13,818 nt of DNA from JAQAZP01 sp032127265 (GCA_032127265.1 JAQAZP010000213.1:1-13818); one strand, 5' to 3'; counted from the stretch's first letter, positions 6,485-13,494 are shown. Numbers and translations: made by a program. Notes: generated by a model from the sequence alone, not told the origin.

Positions 6485-6898
6485 TCATTCCTCTGTATCG
6501 ATAACCCCCTCATGTTCAAGCCAGGCGTCCGCCTCGATCTCCACCAGCATCTCGGGGGAGACCAGGCGGCTCACTTCCACCAGGGTGGCGGCGGGCTTCG
6601 CCGTGCCGAAGTATTCGCCGTGGGCCCGGCCCACCTCCTCCCAGTGGTCGATGTTCGTGACGTAGATCCTGGTCCGGGTCACATCGGCCAGCGAAGCGCC
6701 AGCCCGGGCCAGCACCGCTTCGATATTGCGGATGCACTGCACGGCCTGGGCATAGGGGTCACCGGCACCGACGATCTCACCGGATTCGCCGGTGGCCGTG
6801 GTGCCGGCCACCTGGACCAGGGGGCCGGTCTTCACCGCGCGGGAATAGCCCACGATCTCCTCCCAGGGCGCCCCGGAAGAATACCGTTCCTTTTTCAT
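6485..6898 (-). CDS. Rid (YjgF/YER057c/UK114) family protein lacking the canonical Arg
   Basis: 137 residues covering the whole Rid fold: GPLVQVAGTTA (25-35), a central helix QCIRNIEAVLARAGASLADV (54-73), TRIYVTNI (76-83) and the C-terminal ATLVEVSRLVSPEMLVEIEA. RidA enzymes deaminate reactive 2-aminoacrylate-type imines and need an Arg just before the C/L-VEV strand (P-A-R-S-x-V-E-V). Here the motif is P-A-A-T-L-V-E-V, with Ala104 at the Arg position. This suggests membership of a non-RidA Rid subgroup without standard imine deaminase activity. The ATG at 6898 has GAGGAG 10 nt upstream. It is the first gene of the leftward run into the membrane protein, VOC remnant, pirin and YciI. Confidence 0.9.
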   Translation of the reverse strand: MKKERYSSGAPWEEIVGYSRAVKTGPLVQVAGTTATGESGEIVGAGDPYAQAVQCIRNIEAVLARAGASLADVTRTRIYVTNIDHWEEVGRAHGEYFGTAKPAATLVEVSRLVSPEMLVEIEADAWLEHEGVIDTEE

Positions 6899-6958
6899 GG
6901 TGCTGAAACTCCTCGGATCACCGGGATGTGGCTTGATTTCCGGTTCAGTATGACATCA

Positions 6959-6987
6959 AATATATAATTCCAGACAGATTTTTTCCA
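6959..6987 (-). promoter_or_regulatory. Putative promoter of the Rid-pirin-YciI operon
   Basis: Reading leftward, TGGAAA (6982-6987), a 17-nt spacer and TATATT (6959-6964) make a four-of-six plus five-of-six match. A start near 6952 gives a ~54-nt leader to the Rid ATG. It overlaps the candidate rightward -10, so the two divergent transcripts may compete for polymerase. Confidence 0.42.
6963..6968 (+). promoter_or_regulatory. Candidate -10 for the sulfatase-like gene
   Basis: A perfect TATAAT on the rightward strand in an AT-rich patch, ~50 nt before the ATG at 7021. No good -35 lies at 16-18 nt; the nearest TTGATT (6933-6938) is 24 nt away. It may be activator-dependent or only incidental to the AT-rich patch. 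Confidence 0.3.
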
Positions 6988-7020
6988 TCATTTCCGGCCA
7001 GCATCGGGGTGCCGCAGCCC

Positions 7021-8469
7021 ATGAAGAGCCTCACCATCCCTGTCCCGCGAGCCTGCTGCGCCGTTCTGATTCTGGTCCTGCTCGTTGCGGCCGGGGCCTG
7101 CACCGGCGGGAAACCGGTGCAGCAGAACCTGCTGATCATCGTTTCCGATGCCCTGCGGGCCGATGTTCTCGGTTGTTACGGAGGGGCGGCCCCTACACCG
7201 AACATCGACCAGCTCGCCGCCGGGGGAGTTCTCTTCGAGCGCTGTTACAGCACCGCGCCCTGGACCTGGCCCGCGGCGGTAAGCATGTTCACCGGCAACT
7301 ATCCTGCTGCGTACCATCTTACGGTGGCGAGTCTCTTCCCGGAAAAACGCCCCGAAGCGGTGCCGGTGACCGTTTACTACGTGCCTGATGAGGAGCAGTT
7401 GATCGGCGAGGCTTTCGAGGCCTCGGGATACGAACTGCGGATGGCCCTGCAGAACCCGCTGCCCCAACGGTCCAACAGCCTCCAGGGTTTTCGGGAACTG
7501 GATCCCGCGGCCGTCACTGCAGAACGGAAAGCCGCAGTGGAGCGAGTGACCGGACCGGCGCTGCGCCAATCGGGGTCGTTCCTGGCCCTGCTCGACTACC
7601 TGCTGAAGGCGCCGGCTGACCGGCCCTTCTGTCTTCTCGGCTGGGTTCTCGACCCCCATGGTGAATACGACCCGCCGCGGAGCTTCAGGCCGCGGATCGA
7701 ATCGGGTGAGCCGTTGCCTCATGAGCGGCGTTATTACGCCCGGCTGAACTCACGGCAGTTGAAGGACGCCACTGCCGAACTGGACCAGCGGGAGCGGTCC
7801 TACATCGAAGCGCTCTACCGGGCCGAGGTGGAGTACGTCGACCAGCGGGTGGGCCGCATCCTCGCCGTGCTCGAACACCGCGGCCTGCTGGAGCACACCC
7901 TGATCGTCTTCACTTCGGACCACGGCGAGGCGTTCTGGGAGCACGGCTACCCCTCCCACGGCAACACCTACTTCGAGGAGATGGTTCATGTCCCCCTGAT
8001 CTTCAGCGGGCCCGGGATCGCCTCCGGGCAAAGGGTGGAAACCCCGGTGTCACACGTGGGACTGGCGCCAACCCTGGCCGAGCTTTTGGGGATCGGTCTG
8101 TCCGGCCAGGTGCAGGGGGCCAGCTATGCCGGTCTCTTCAGCGGAACGGAGGCCGATCCTGCCCCGGTGTATTTCACCGGGGCGCACCAGCAGTTCCAGG
8201 TGGACGCGATCCTCGACGGGCGACACAAGCTGATCACCGGCACCAATGGATCGAAGGAACTCTACGACCTCGCCGCGGAACCGGGCGAGACGCAGAACAT
8301 TGCCGCGGAGTTCCCGGAAATCGTGGAGCGGTTGGAAGGCCGGCTGCTGGAGATCAGGGAGGAGAACCGGCGTCATCGTCAGAGGCTTCCCCAGGCGGAC
8401 GGTGATGATGGGCCGGAGAGAGAAGGGGAGCTTCTCCAGCAGATGCAGGCCCTGGGCTACGTGGAGTGA
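7021..8469 (+). CDS. Sulfatase/alkaline-phosphatase superfamily lipoprotein, Thr-type active site
   Basis: 482 residues from the ATG at 7021 (an in-frame GTG at 7009 is possible; neither has a strong ribosome site). Residues 1-27 form a signal sequence ending VAAGAC, a slightly off-consensus lipobox, so Cys27 may be lipidated. The hydrolase core shows the metal Asp of NLLIIVSDALRADVLG (Asp43), PNIDQLAAGG, DPHGEYDPP, and the second metal pair in FTSDHGEAFWEHGYPSHG (Asp300-His301). In true sulfatases the nucleophile motif is C-x-P-S-R...TG. Here it aligns as Thr82-W-P-A-A...TG, so no formylglycine can form. A phosphatase, phosphodiesterase or phosphotransferase role is at least as likely as sulfate removal. 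The C-terminus (KELYDLAAEPGETQNIA...LGYVE) is typical of the family. The next gene, a glycosyltransferase, starts 7 nt later, suggesting work on a surface glycan. Confidence 0.88.
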   Translation: MKSLTIPVPRACCAVLILVLLVAAGACTGGKPVQQNLLIIVSDALRADVLGCYGGAAPTPNIDQLAAGGVLFERCYSTAPWTWPAAVSMFTGNYPAAYHLTVASLFPEKRPEAVPVTVYYVPDEEQLIGEAFEASGYELRMALQNPLPQRSNSLQGFRELDPAAVTAERKAAVERVTGPALRQSGSFLALLDYLLKAPADRPFCLLGWVLDPHGEYDPPRSFRPRIESGEPLPHERRYYARLNSRQLKDATAELDQRERSYIEALYRAEVEYVDQRVGRILAVLEHRGLLEHTLIVFTSDHGEAFWEHGYPSHGNTYFEEMVHVPLIFSGPGIASGQRVETPVSHVGLAPTLAELLGIGLSGQVQGASYAGLFSGTEADPAPVYFTGAHQQFQVDAILDGRHKLITGTNGSKELYDLAAEPGETQNIAAEFPEIVERLEGRLLEIREENRRHRQRLPQADGDDGPEREGELLQQMQALGYVE

Positions 8470-8476
8470 CTGGGGA

Positions 8477-9916
8477 ATGAAGAGTGAATACGTATCGCCG
8501 GCCGCGGAAGGGAGCCCGGACCGGAGACGAACGCGGCGGATTGCACTTCTGTTGATTCTCGCCATGCATCTGCTTGTCTACCTTCCCATTGTCGGGCACG
8601 GTCTACACACCGACGATTTCTCCCGGATTGCCGACAACAGCTCATTGGGCCCCGGCTATTTCACCGAGCTCTTCCTGGTCAACAAATCTGACGGGTTCTA
8701 CCGGCCGCTGAACCATCTCAGCTTTGGCTTGACCTATGCCGTCTTTGGTTTGAACCCGTATCCCTACGGGTTGTTCAACTTTCTCTTGCTCGCCTGTTCG
8801 TCCTGGCTGCTGTTTCGCATCACGGAGATGCTGTTCGATGACAGTGTCTTCTCCCTGATCCTTGTCATGGGGTGGCTGGCAAATGTAAAGATCATCTCCA
8901 GCGTATTGTTGTGGGCCGTTGGGCGAACAACCGGCCTCTATGTTCTTTTTATTCTGGGCGCCGTGTTTGCCGTTCTCAAATTGTCCCGGAGGAATGCTGT
9001 CCTCTGTCTGGGCCTCTCTACTCTCTTCACCGGACTGGCCCTGTTTTCCAAGGAGTCTGCCGCTATCGCCGGCCTGCTCGTGCTTGCCGCGGCGTTCTAC
9101 CGGCAGCGGTCCTCGGCACAGGCGAAGCCGGTCCATACCCTGTCACTGACGGCTCTTCTCTGCGCGGTCTACCTGCTCTACTTCTGGCTTCGTCATCAGT
9201 CGCAGGCCATGGACTTCGTTACGACGCCGGTCTATTACCAGCCGAATCTGTCATTTTCCGCCCTGATCCACAATGCGCACAGCTATCTCAGTCGGTCCCT
9301 GCTCTTCTCCTCGCTCCTCCTGCCCCTTCTCTGGTGGGCGCTTCCGGGGGCCGGCCACCGGCCGGTCACGGCCCTCCGCGTGCGGATTATTCAGCTGCTC
9401 GGCTGGTTCCTGGGCTTTGTCATTTTGATCGGCCCCATGTTACTGATTCCGTTTCGATCGAATCTCTATGTTTTCCTGCCCAGCGTGTTCGTGGTGGGGA
9501 GCATCGTCTGGTTCTGGAAAACAACATCCCACTGGCCGCTCGGAAACCGCCTCAGCCGCCGCATGATCATCCTCACCCTGGTGTTGATCATCGTGGCCTG
9601 CCCCGTATCCTGGGTTGACGGGTATAACAGCTACCAGTTTCACCGGCACACACTGGATTGGGCGCGGACGGTGAATCTGGCGCTGGGGGAGAACTCAACT
9701 CACGCCATTGTCGTCACCTATGATGAGACACAGTTTGCCGGCCGCTGGCTGACGCCGATGGACTTCATATACCTGGAAGCGGCACTGGGTCTTCAGGGGC
9801 GGCATGTTCGGGTTCGGGTCAATCCGGGAAGGATGAAACGGAGCTGCCCGGTATTCCATCTCAGTCCGGCAGACAACGACCTGACCCTGGGGGAACTTCA
9901 GCCCGTTGCGCCATGA
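8477..9916 (+). CDS. GT-C family integral-membrane glycosyltransferase
   Basis: 479 residues from the ATG at 8477, 7 nt after the sulfatase-like stop (GGAG at 8463-8466 can serve as ribosome site). Around 11 hydrophobic segments span residues ~22 to ~385. The first periplasmic loop carries the acidic pair of GT-C enzymes, HTDDFSRI (Asp46-Asp47), followed by GFYRPLNHLSFGLTYAVFGL (73-92) and YPYGLFNFLLL. This is the signature of PMT/TMTC-like lipid-linked sugar transferases (DD, then Y-R-P-L, then F-G-L-N-P). It probably transfers a sugar from a polyprenyl-phosphate donor to an envelope target. Unlike TMTC-type proteins it has no TPR domain. The ~90-residue tail after the last helix is soluble. 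The acceptor cannot be read from the sequence. Confidence 0.82.
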   Translation: MKSEYVSPAAEGSPDRRRTRRIALLLILAMHLLVYLPIVGHGLHTDDFSRIADNSSLGPGYFTELFLVNKSDGFYRPLNHLSFGLTYAVFGLNPYPYGLFNFLLLACSSWLLFRITEMLFDDSVFSLILVMGWLANVKIISSVLLWAVGRTTGLYVLFILGAVFAVLKLSRRNAVLCLGLSTLFTGLALFSKESAAIAGLLVLAAAFYRQRSSAQAKPVHTLSLTALLCAVYLLYFWLRHQSQAMDFVTTPVYYQPNLSFSALIHNAHSYLSRSLLFSSLLLPLLWWALPGAGHRPVTALRVRIIQLLGWFLGFVILIGPMLLIPFRSNLYVFLPSVFVVGSIVWFWKTTSHWPLGNRLSRRMIILTLVLIIVACPVSWVDGYNSYQFHRHTLDWARTVNLALGENSTHAIVVTYDETQFAGRWLTPMDFIYLEAALGLQGRHVRVRVNPGRMKRSCPVFHLSPADNDLTLGELQPVAP

Positions 9917-10026
9917 AGCCGGCGACCAGTAGCATGCACTTGATCGCCTCCGGTCGTTCCATTACTCTTCCCTATGATCGCGCCGCTGAACCTCATGAAT
10001 ATGATGGCCCCTGAAAGGAACTGACG

Positions 10027-11235
10027 ATGACCGAGCCTTATCCCGCCGACCAGCCGCTCAGTGGAATCCGCGTGCTTGACCTGTCGAGGATCCTCGCCGG
10101 CCCCACCTGCACCATGATGCTGGGGGACCTGGGCGCTGAAGTCATCAAGGTGGAGCGGCCCGGCATGGGGGATGACACCCGTACCTGGGGCCCGCCTTTC
10201 GCCGGCGGCGAGGCGGCCTACTACCTCTGCTGCAACCGCAACAAGAAGTCGGTCACCATCGATCTGAAGAACCCCAAGGGCATCGAGCTGATCAGGGAGC
10301 TGGCGGCGATCTCTGACGTGGTGGTGGAGAACTTCACCCCCGGGCTGCCGAAGAAGCTCGGCGTGGACTACGAGACACTGAAGGCGATCAACCCGCGGCT
10401 GATCTACCTCTCGATCACCGCCTACGGCCAGAGCGGGCCATACGTCGACCGGCCGGGCTACGACATGGTGCTCTCCGCGGTGGGCGGATTGATGTACATC
10501 ACCGGCGAGGCCGACGGCCCGCCCTGCAAGGTGGGGGTGGCGATCACCGACGTGCACACCGGCACCCACGCCGCCGGGGCGATCATGGCCGCGCTTTACT
10601 GGCGCGAGCGTTCTGGCCGGGGTCAGTTCATCGACTGCAGCCTGCTCGACATCCAGGCTTCGGCGCTGGCCAACATCGCCAGCAACTGGCTGGTAGCCGG
10701 CAAGGAAGCCCGCCGCTGGGGCACGGCCCACGAGTCGATCGTGCCCTACCAGGTCTTCGACACCGCCGACGTCCCCATCGCCATTGCCGCGGCCAACCAG
10801 AAGCTCTGGATACGTTTTGCCATCGCGCTGTCGCGCGAGGAGTGGCTGGAGGACCCGCGCTTCGAGAGCAACCCCAAGCGGGTTGAAAACCGGGACGTCC
10901 TGCTGCCGCTGATCAAGGAGCGGCTGAAGGAACAGACCTGCGACCAGTGGATGAAGCTGCTGGTGATTGCCGCCGTGCCCTGCGGCCCGGTGAACAACAT
11001 GGAGCGGCTCTGGAGCGACCCGCAGATGCTGCACCGCAACATGGTGGCCGAGGTGCAGCACCCCACCATCGGCACACTGAAGCTGGCCGGCGTGCCGGTG
11101 AAATACTCCGAGACCCCGGCGGAGATCAAGATGGCGCCACCCCTGGTGGGCCAGCACACCGACGAGATCCTCACCGAAGTGCTGGGCCGGTCGCCGGAAG
11201 AGATCGAGGCCTTGCGGGAGGCCGGGGCGATCTAG
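10027..11235 (+). CDS. Class III CoA-transferase (CaiB/BaiF family)
   Basis: 402 residues, the usual length. It opens with the family signature LSGIRVLDLSRILAGPTCTM (11-30), then LGDLGAEVIKVERPGMGDDT and NRNKKSVTIDLKNPKG. VVENFTPG (99-106), LSITAYGQSGP (128-138) and the RPGYDMVLSAVGGLMYITGE block follow. Asp175 in VGVAITDVHTG aligns with the catalytic Asp that forms the acyl-enzyme anhydride in formyl-CoA transferase. Family members move CoA between carboxylic acids. The overall look is closest to succinyl-CoA-dependent transferases of dicarboxylic acids, but substrate is not decidable. It is cytoplasmic. The ATG at 10027 is preceded by AAGGA at suitable spacing. It follows the glycosyltransferase after 110 nt and is convergent with the TPR gene, so it is probably a separate unit. 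Confidence 0.94.
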   Translation: MTEPYPADQPLSGIRVLDLSRILAGPTCTMMLGDLGAEVIKVERPGMGDDTRTWGPPFAGGEAAYYLCCNRNKKSVTIDLKNPKGIELIRELAAISDVVVENFTPGLPKKLGVDYETLKAINPRLIYLSITAYGQSGPYVDRPGYDMVLSAVGGLMYITGEADGPPCKVGVAITDVHTGTHAAGAIMAALYWRERSGRGQFIDCSLLDIQASALANIASNWLVAGKEARRWGTAHESIVPYQVFDTADVPIAIAAANQKLWIRFAIALSREEWLEDPRFESNPKRVENRDVLLPLIKERLKEQTCDQWMKLLVIAAVPCGPVNNMERLWSDPQMLHRNMVAEVQHPTIGTLKLAGVPVKYSETPAEIKMAPPLVGQHTDEILTEVLGRSPEEIEALREAGAI

Positions 11236-11264
11236 GCGGACGAGAAACCGGACCAGCCAGGGAA

Positions 11265-12224
11265 TCAGTCGGTCAGCCTCGCCGCTGGGGTATCGTAGTC
11301 TCCGTTATCGCTCCCAGGGGGCGGGGCGCCGTAGAGCAGGGTGGGGATATAGGCCTTGATCAACGGGTCGTCCCCGTATTCCTTGATCTGTTTCCGGATT
11401 TCTTCCACATAGATTTTCCCCTCGTGCAACTGGACGATGATCGAGGAGAAGAAGTCGAAGATCTTGCGGAAGTCGGCGAAATTGCTCACGACCTCTTCTG
11501 AGATGTTGGTAAGCGCCTTAATGGCCGCCCGAGGTGACCCGGCGGCCATGAGATTGTGTATGGCCATGTTCTCGAAGAATTGGATCAAACCATAGGCATA
11601 TGGTGATTCAAGGGTCTGCATCTGTGCGTGCGCCAGGGTCAAGTATTCGATTGCCGTATCCGAGTGACCCAGGATCATGCGGCAGTTGTAGAGGTTGAGG
11701 TAGATGTTGATTAGAGCCCGCTTGCAGCTCAGCACTGACTGCAGTCCGATCAGGATGTCGAGGCTTTGTTGATATTCCACGAGGGCCTCCTCCGATCGCC
11801 CCTGCTGGTCAAGGAGATTTGCCAGGGTGCTGTGGTAGAGTTGGGAGGCCTTCAACCAGTCGGAAGTATCTTCGCTGTAGTCTGGGGAGCAGAGTATGCT
11901 GTTCGCCCTCTCGAGGCAGACTTCGGATTGATCATATTTCAATAACGACTTATACGTATTCGCCAGTTGGATATACGCATGAGCCTGGTTGGTGGGGCTG
12001 ACGAACCCGCTCTCAGCAAGGCCGCGCAACTCTTTGATACTCTGGTCCCAACGGCCATGGAACCGGTATAACGTGCCCAGGTAGAGGGTGGCTTTCGCGA
12101 GCTTCCCGTGTCGACTTGCTTCGTCCTTCCCCTGTAAACACCTGGTAAGCAGTGAAATAGCCCGGCCGAGGTTTCCCAGGTTATAGAGACTAACAGCCTT
12201 ACTTAGTACCGTGGCCAGTTTCAA
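11265..12224 (-). CDS. Tetratricopeptide-repeat protein
   Basis: 319 residues, starting most likely at TTG 12224, the first usable start after an in-frame TGA at 12246-12248, with GGTGG 4 nt upstream. No signal peptide or membrane segment is seen, so it is cytoplasmic. At least five TPR-like helix pairs are visible: ~13-31 (YNLGNLGRAISLLTRCL), 44-72 (ATLYLGTLYRFHGRWDQSI), 82-111 (AYIQLANTYKSLLKYDQSEV), 130-157 (YHSTLANLLDQQGRSEEAL) and 172-200 (INIYLNLYNCRMILGHSDTA). The C-terminal ~100 residues are more divergent. TPR arrays bind proteins or peptides; in RRNPP- and SARP-type regulators a similar array senses a ligand but is fused to a DNA-binding domain, absent here. Base composition is plainly AT-richer than the neighbouring CoA-transferase gene. 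No specific function is recognised. Confidence 0.8.
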   Translation of the reverse strand: MKLATVLSKAVSLYNLGNLGRAISLLTRCLQGKDEASRHGKLAKATLYLGTLYRFHGRWDQSIKELRGLAESGFVSPTNQAHAYIQLANTYKSLLKYDQSEVCLERANSILCSPDYSEDTSDWLKASQLYHSTLANLLDQQGRSEEALVEYQQSLDILIGLQSVLSCKRALINIYLNLYNCRMILGHSDTAIEYLTLAHAQMQTLESPYAYGLIQFFENMAIHNLMAAGSPRAAIKALTNISEEVVSNFADFRKIFDFFSSIIVQLHEGKIYVEEIRKQIKEYGDDPLIKAYIPTLLYGAPPPGSDNGDYDTPAARLTD

Positions 12225-12295
12225 TTTGCCACCAGGATTGACCGTTCAGAGTTTACTGTTGATTCACGACTAAATCACACACACTTGCACCAGCT

Positions 12296-12324
12296 ATTCT
12301 TTATATGGGTGTGATAATTGTCAA
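12296..12324 (-). promoter_or_regulatory. Promoter of the TPR gene
   Basis: Reading leftward there is a perfect TTGACA (12319-12324), a 17-nt spacer and AAGAAT (12296-12301), four of six matches. The leader to the TTG start is ~65 nt. A run of nine C (this strand) ends 6 nt upstream of the -35. Confidence 0.5.
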
Positions 12325-12330
12325 CCGATT

Positions 12331-12339
12331 GGGGGGGGG
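12331..12339. repeat. Homopolymeric G9/C9 tract
   Basis: Nine consecutive G on the + strand, in an otherwise AT-leaning intergenic region. The tract lies 6 nt upstream of the -35 hexamer of the leftward TPR promoter. Tracts of this length are prone to slipped-strand changes. Confidence 0.9.
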
Positions 12340-12362
12340 CAGGACTGATTCATGGGAAATCA

Positions 12363-12401
12363 GAAAAATGCACGGTGGCTGCGATTATGCAACCACCGTG
12401 C
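12363..12401 (-). terminator. Rho-independent terminator after the exported BNR-like gene
   Basis: The leftward strand reads GCACGGTGGTTGC, a 6-nt loop, then GCAGCCACCGTGC. This is a 13-bp stem with one G-U wobble, followed by ATTTTTCT. It starts ~27 nt after the TAA of the gene at 12428 and lies upstream of the TPR promoter, so it separates the two leftward transcripts. Confidence 0.88.
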
Positions 12402-12427
12402 TGCAGGTCAATGAGGGATGCCAACGA

Positions 12428-13102
12428 TTACTGACAAGAACTCCAGGGCTCATTACCGCCGCCTTTGCACCTCGTCCGCTCATACGACTCATCGTAGTGG
12501 TACACGGCCTCCAGTTCGCCCTGGCTCTCATCGATCAGCTTGATCATGCAGCTGCCGATCACGTCGTCACTGCTGACCGAGTAGACGTCCGGCGTGGACC
12601 AGGAGCCATCGTACTTCGTATACACGGCCTCGCCGTCGCTGGAAGCATGATCGCGGAAAAAGACGAGGTGGATGTCGCCGTCCGATTCGATCACCATGTG
12701 CGGCGTTTCGTCACCATACTGCGTTCCGCCGGAAGTGACGGTCTGCGGAGAGCCGAAGTCCGACCCGTCATACCACGAGATCCTGATCCGGTTGCCGCCC
12801 ATGACGGTCTTGGACCAGACCACCACTGCGTAGCCAGTGGCAGGATCAATGGCGATCTGTGGGTCTTCATCCCCTCCCGAATCGGCCGTCACCCAGTAAA
12901 TCGAAGCCGGCGATTCGTCGGTGACCACCTTGATGTCGTAACCCTGGGAAGACGAGTTGTATTCCCGGGTGGCCGTCCAGGTGACACCCGAATCATCTTC
13001 CACTGAGTTGGCAAGCACCGGGGGTGCATTGAGCATCACCAGGGCCGCGAAAACGATGAGGATCGTGGACGGCAGTGAGAATCGATTCAGATAAGTGCTC
13101 AT
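12428..13102 (-). CDS. Exported BNR/sialidase-like repeat protein of unknown function
   Basis: 224 residues from the ATG at 13102, with AAAGGAA at good spacing (a GTG directly ahead at 13105 is less suited). Residues 1-31 are a signal peptide (FSLPSTILIVFAALVML, cut after PPVLA-N). The mature part has repeated propeller-blade-like units: DPQIAIDPATGYAVVVWSK, ISWYDGSDFGSPQTVTSGG, TPHMVIESDGDIHLVFFRD, and VYTKYDGSWSTPDVYSV. These resemble BNR/sialidase-type blades. Three or so units are too few for a closed propeller, so it may oligomerise or be a shortened member of a larger family. Two Cys in the last 20 residues (RTRCKGGGNEPWSSCQ) could make a disulfide. The catalytic Arg triad of sialidases is not evident. 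A ~250-nt leader precedes it and a strong terminator follows. It is divergent from the XRE regulator. Confidence 0.75.
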   Translation of the reverse strand: MSTYLNRFSLPSTILIVFAALVMLNAPPVLANSVEDDSGVTWTATREYNSSSQGYDIKVVTDESPASIYWVTADSGGDEDPQIAIDPATGYAVVVWSKTVMGGNRIRISWYDGSDFGSPQTVTSGGTQYGDETPHMVIESDGDIHLVFFRDHASSDGEAVYTKYDGSWSTPDVYSVSSDDVIGSCMIKLIDESQGELEAVYHYDESYERTRCKGGGNEPWSSCQ

Positions 13103-13250
13103 CACTGTTCCTTTCCATGTTGGCGACCGCAGCTCAATGCCGGGTCCACCATCGGGTTTACATCCAGAACAAAACGGGATTCAGCGGTCAGGTGGCGAGT
13201 CGTATTTCACCTGTCCGGATCCGGCATACCGGCTGATCAGACATATGCAT

Positions 13251-13298
13251 GTCACCCCCCCGATCCTCTGCCTCCTTTCGTGATTTCTGGGGGATGAC
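13251..13298 (-). promoter_or_regulatory. Leader RNA hairpin with GGA-rich loop
   Basis: In the leftward transcript GTCATCCCCC (13289-13298) pairs over 10 bp, with one U-G wobble, with GGGGGGTGAC (13251-13260). The 28-nt loop holds AAAGGAGG (13271-13278) and a second AGAGGA. It lies ~55-100 nt into the predicted leader of the BNR-like gene. The right arm is part of a seven-G run. Confidence 0.45.
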
Positions 13299-13359
13299 GG
13301 CTGCAGATACGAGCGATCAACAGCCATTACTGCAACATCATTTAGCGCGGCATAATATC

Positions 13360-13388
13360 AATATAGAATCATATGGCGCAGGCGTCAA
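13360..13388 (-). promoter_or_regulatory. Promoter of the exported BNR-like gene
   Basis: TTGACG (13383-13388), a 17-nt spacer and TATATT (13360-13365) on the leftward strand give five-of-six matches at both hexamers with ideal spacing. Transcription would start near 13353, leaving a leader of about 250 nt before the ATG at 13102. No other promoter of this quality lies closer to the gene. Confidence 0.65.
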
Positions 13389-13431
13389 CACAAATGTGAA
13401 AAATTTCTTATGACGAAACTTGGAACTTTTT

Positions 13432-13462
13432 CTGATCTGAGGCAGAAGTAATATCAGATCAG
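13432..13462. promoter_or_regulatory. Perfect 9-bp inverted repeat, likely operator
   Basis: CTGATCTGA (13432-13440) and TCAGATCAG (13454-13462) are exact reverse complements separated by 13 nt, centres 22 bp apart (two helical turns). The right arm ends 4 nt before the -35 of the rightward promoter. Part of the half-site recurs downstream (CTGATCT near 13555-13561). The position suits a dimeric regulator, plausibly the adjacent XRE-type protein. Confidence 0.55.
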
Positions 13463-13466
13463 TAAC

Positions 13467-13494
13467 TTGACATTTATCTGGAAATGTGGATGAT
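13467..13494 (+). promoter_or_regulatory. Promoter of the XRE-type regulator gene
   Basis: A perfect TTGACA (13467-13472), a 16-nt spacer and GATGAT (13489-13494), four of six, on the rightward strand. The start would be near 13501 with a ~80-nt leader. That leader includes a small CAGAC/GTCTG hairpin (13538-13557) just before the GGGAGG ribosome site at 13567-13572. Confidence 0.5.

Noticed and set aside
9913..10014. 33-codon ORF starting on an ATGA overlap with the glycosyltransferase stop
   Set aside because: No similarity, no ribosome site of its own and ordinary random-looking composition; the ATGA overlap alone is weak evidence.
9898..11157. Long open frame (419 codons) on the minus strand opposite the CoA-transferase
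   Set aside because: It mirrors a strongly conserved gene in GC-rich DNA, is His/Gly/Arg/Val-heavy, and has no recognisable motif; an antisense shadow.
11236..11264. Bidirectional terminator between the CoA-transferase and TPR gene
   Set aside because: The 29-bp gap has no stem-loop or T-run.
13180..13260. Small ORF in the leader starting ATGCATATG after the hairpin
   Set aside because: The AAAGGAGG is about 20 nt away from the ATG, too far for a ribosome site, and the 20-residue product has no distinguishing feature.
13103..13353. Riboswitch (cyclic-di-GMP or cobalamin type) in the long leader
   Set aside because: I looked for the conserved GACGCAAAGCC-type core and the cobalamin box and found neither.
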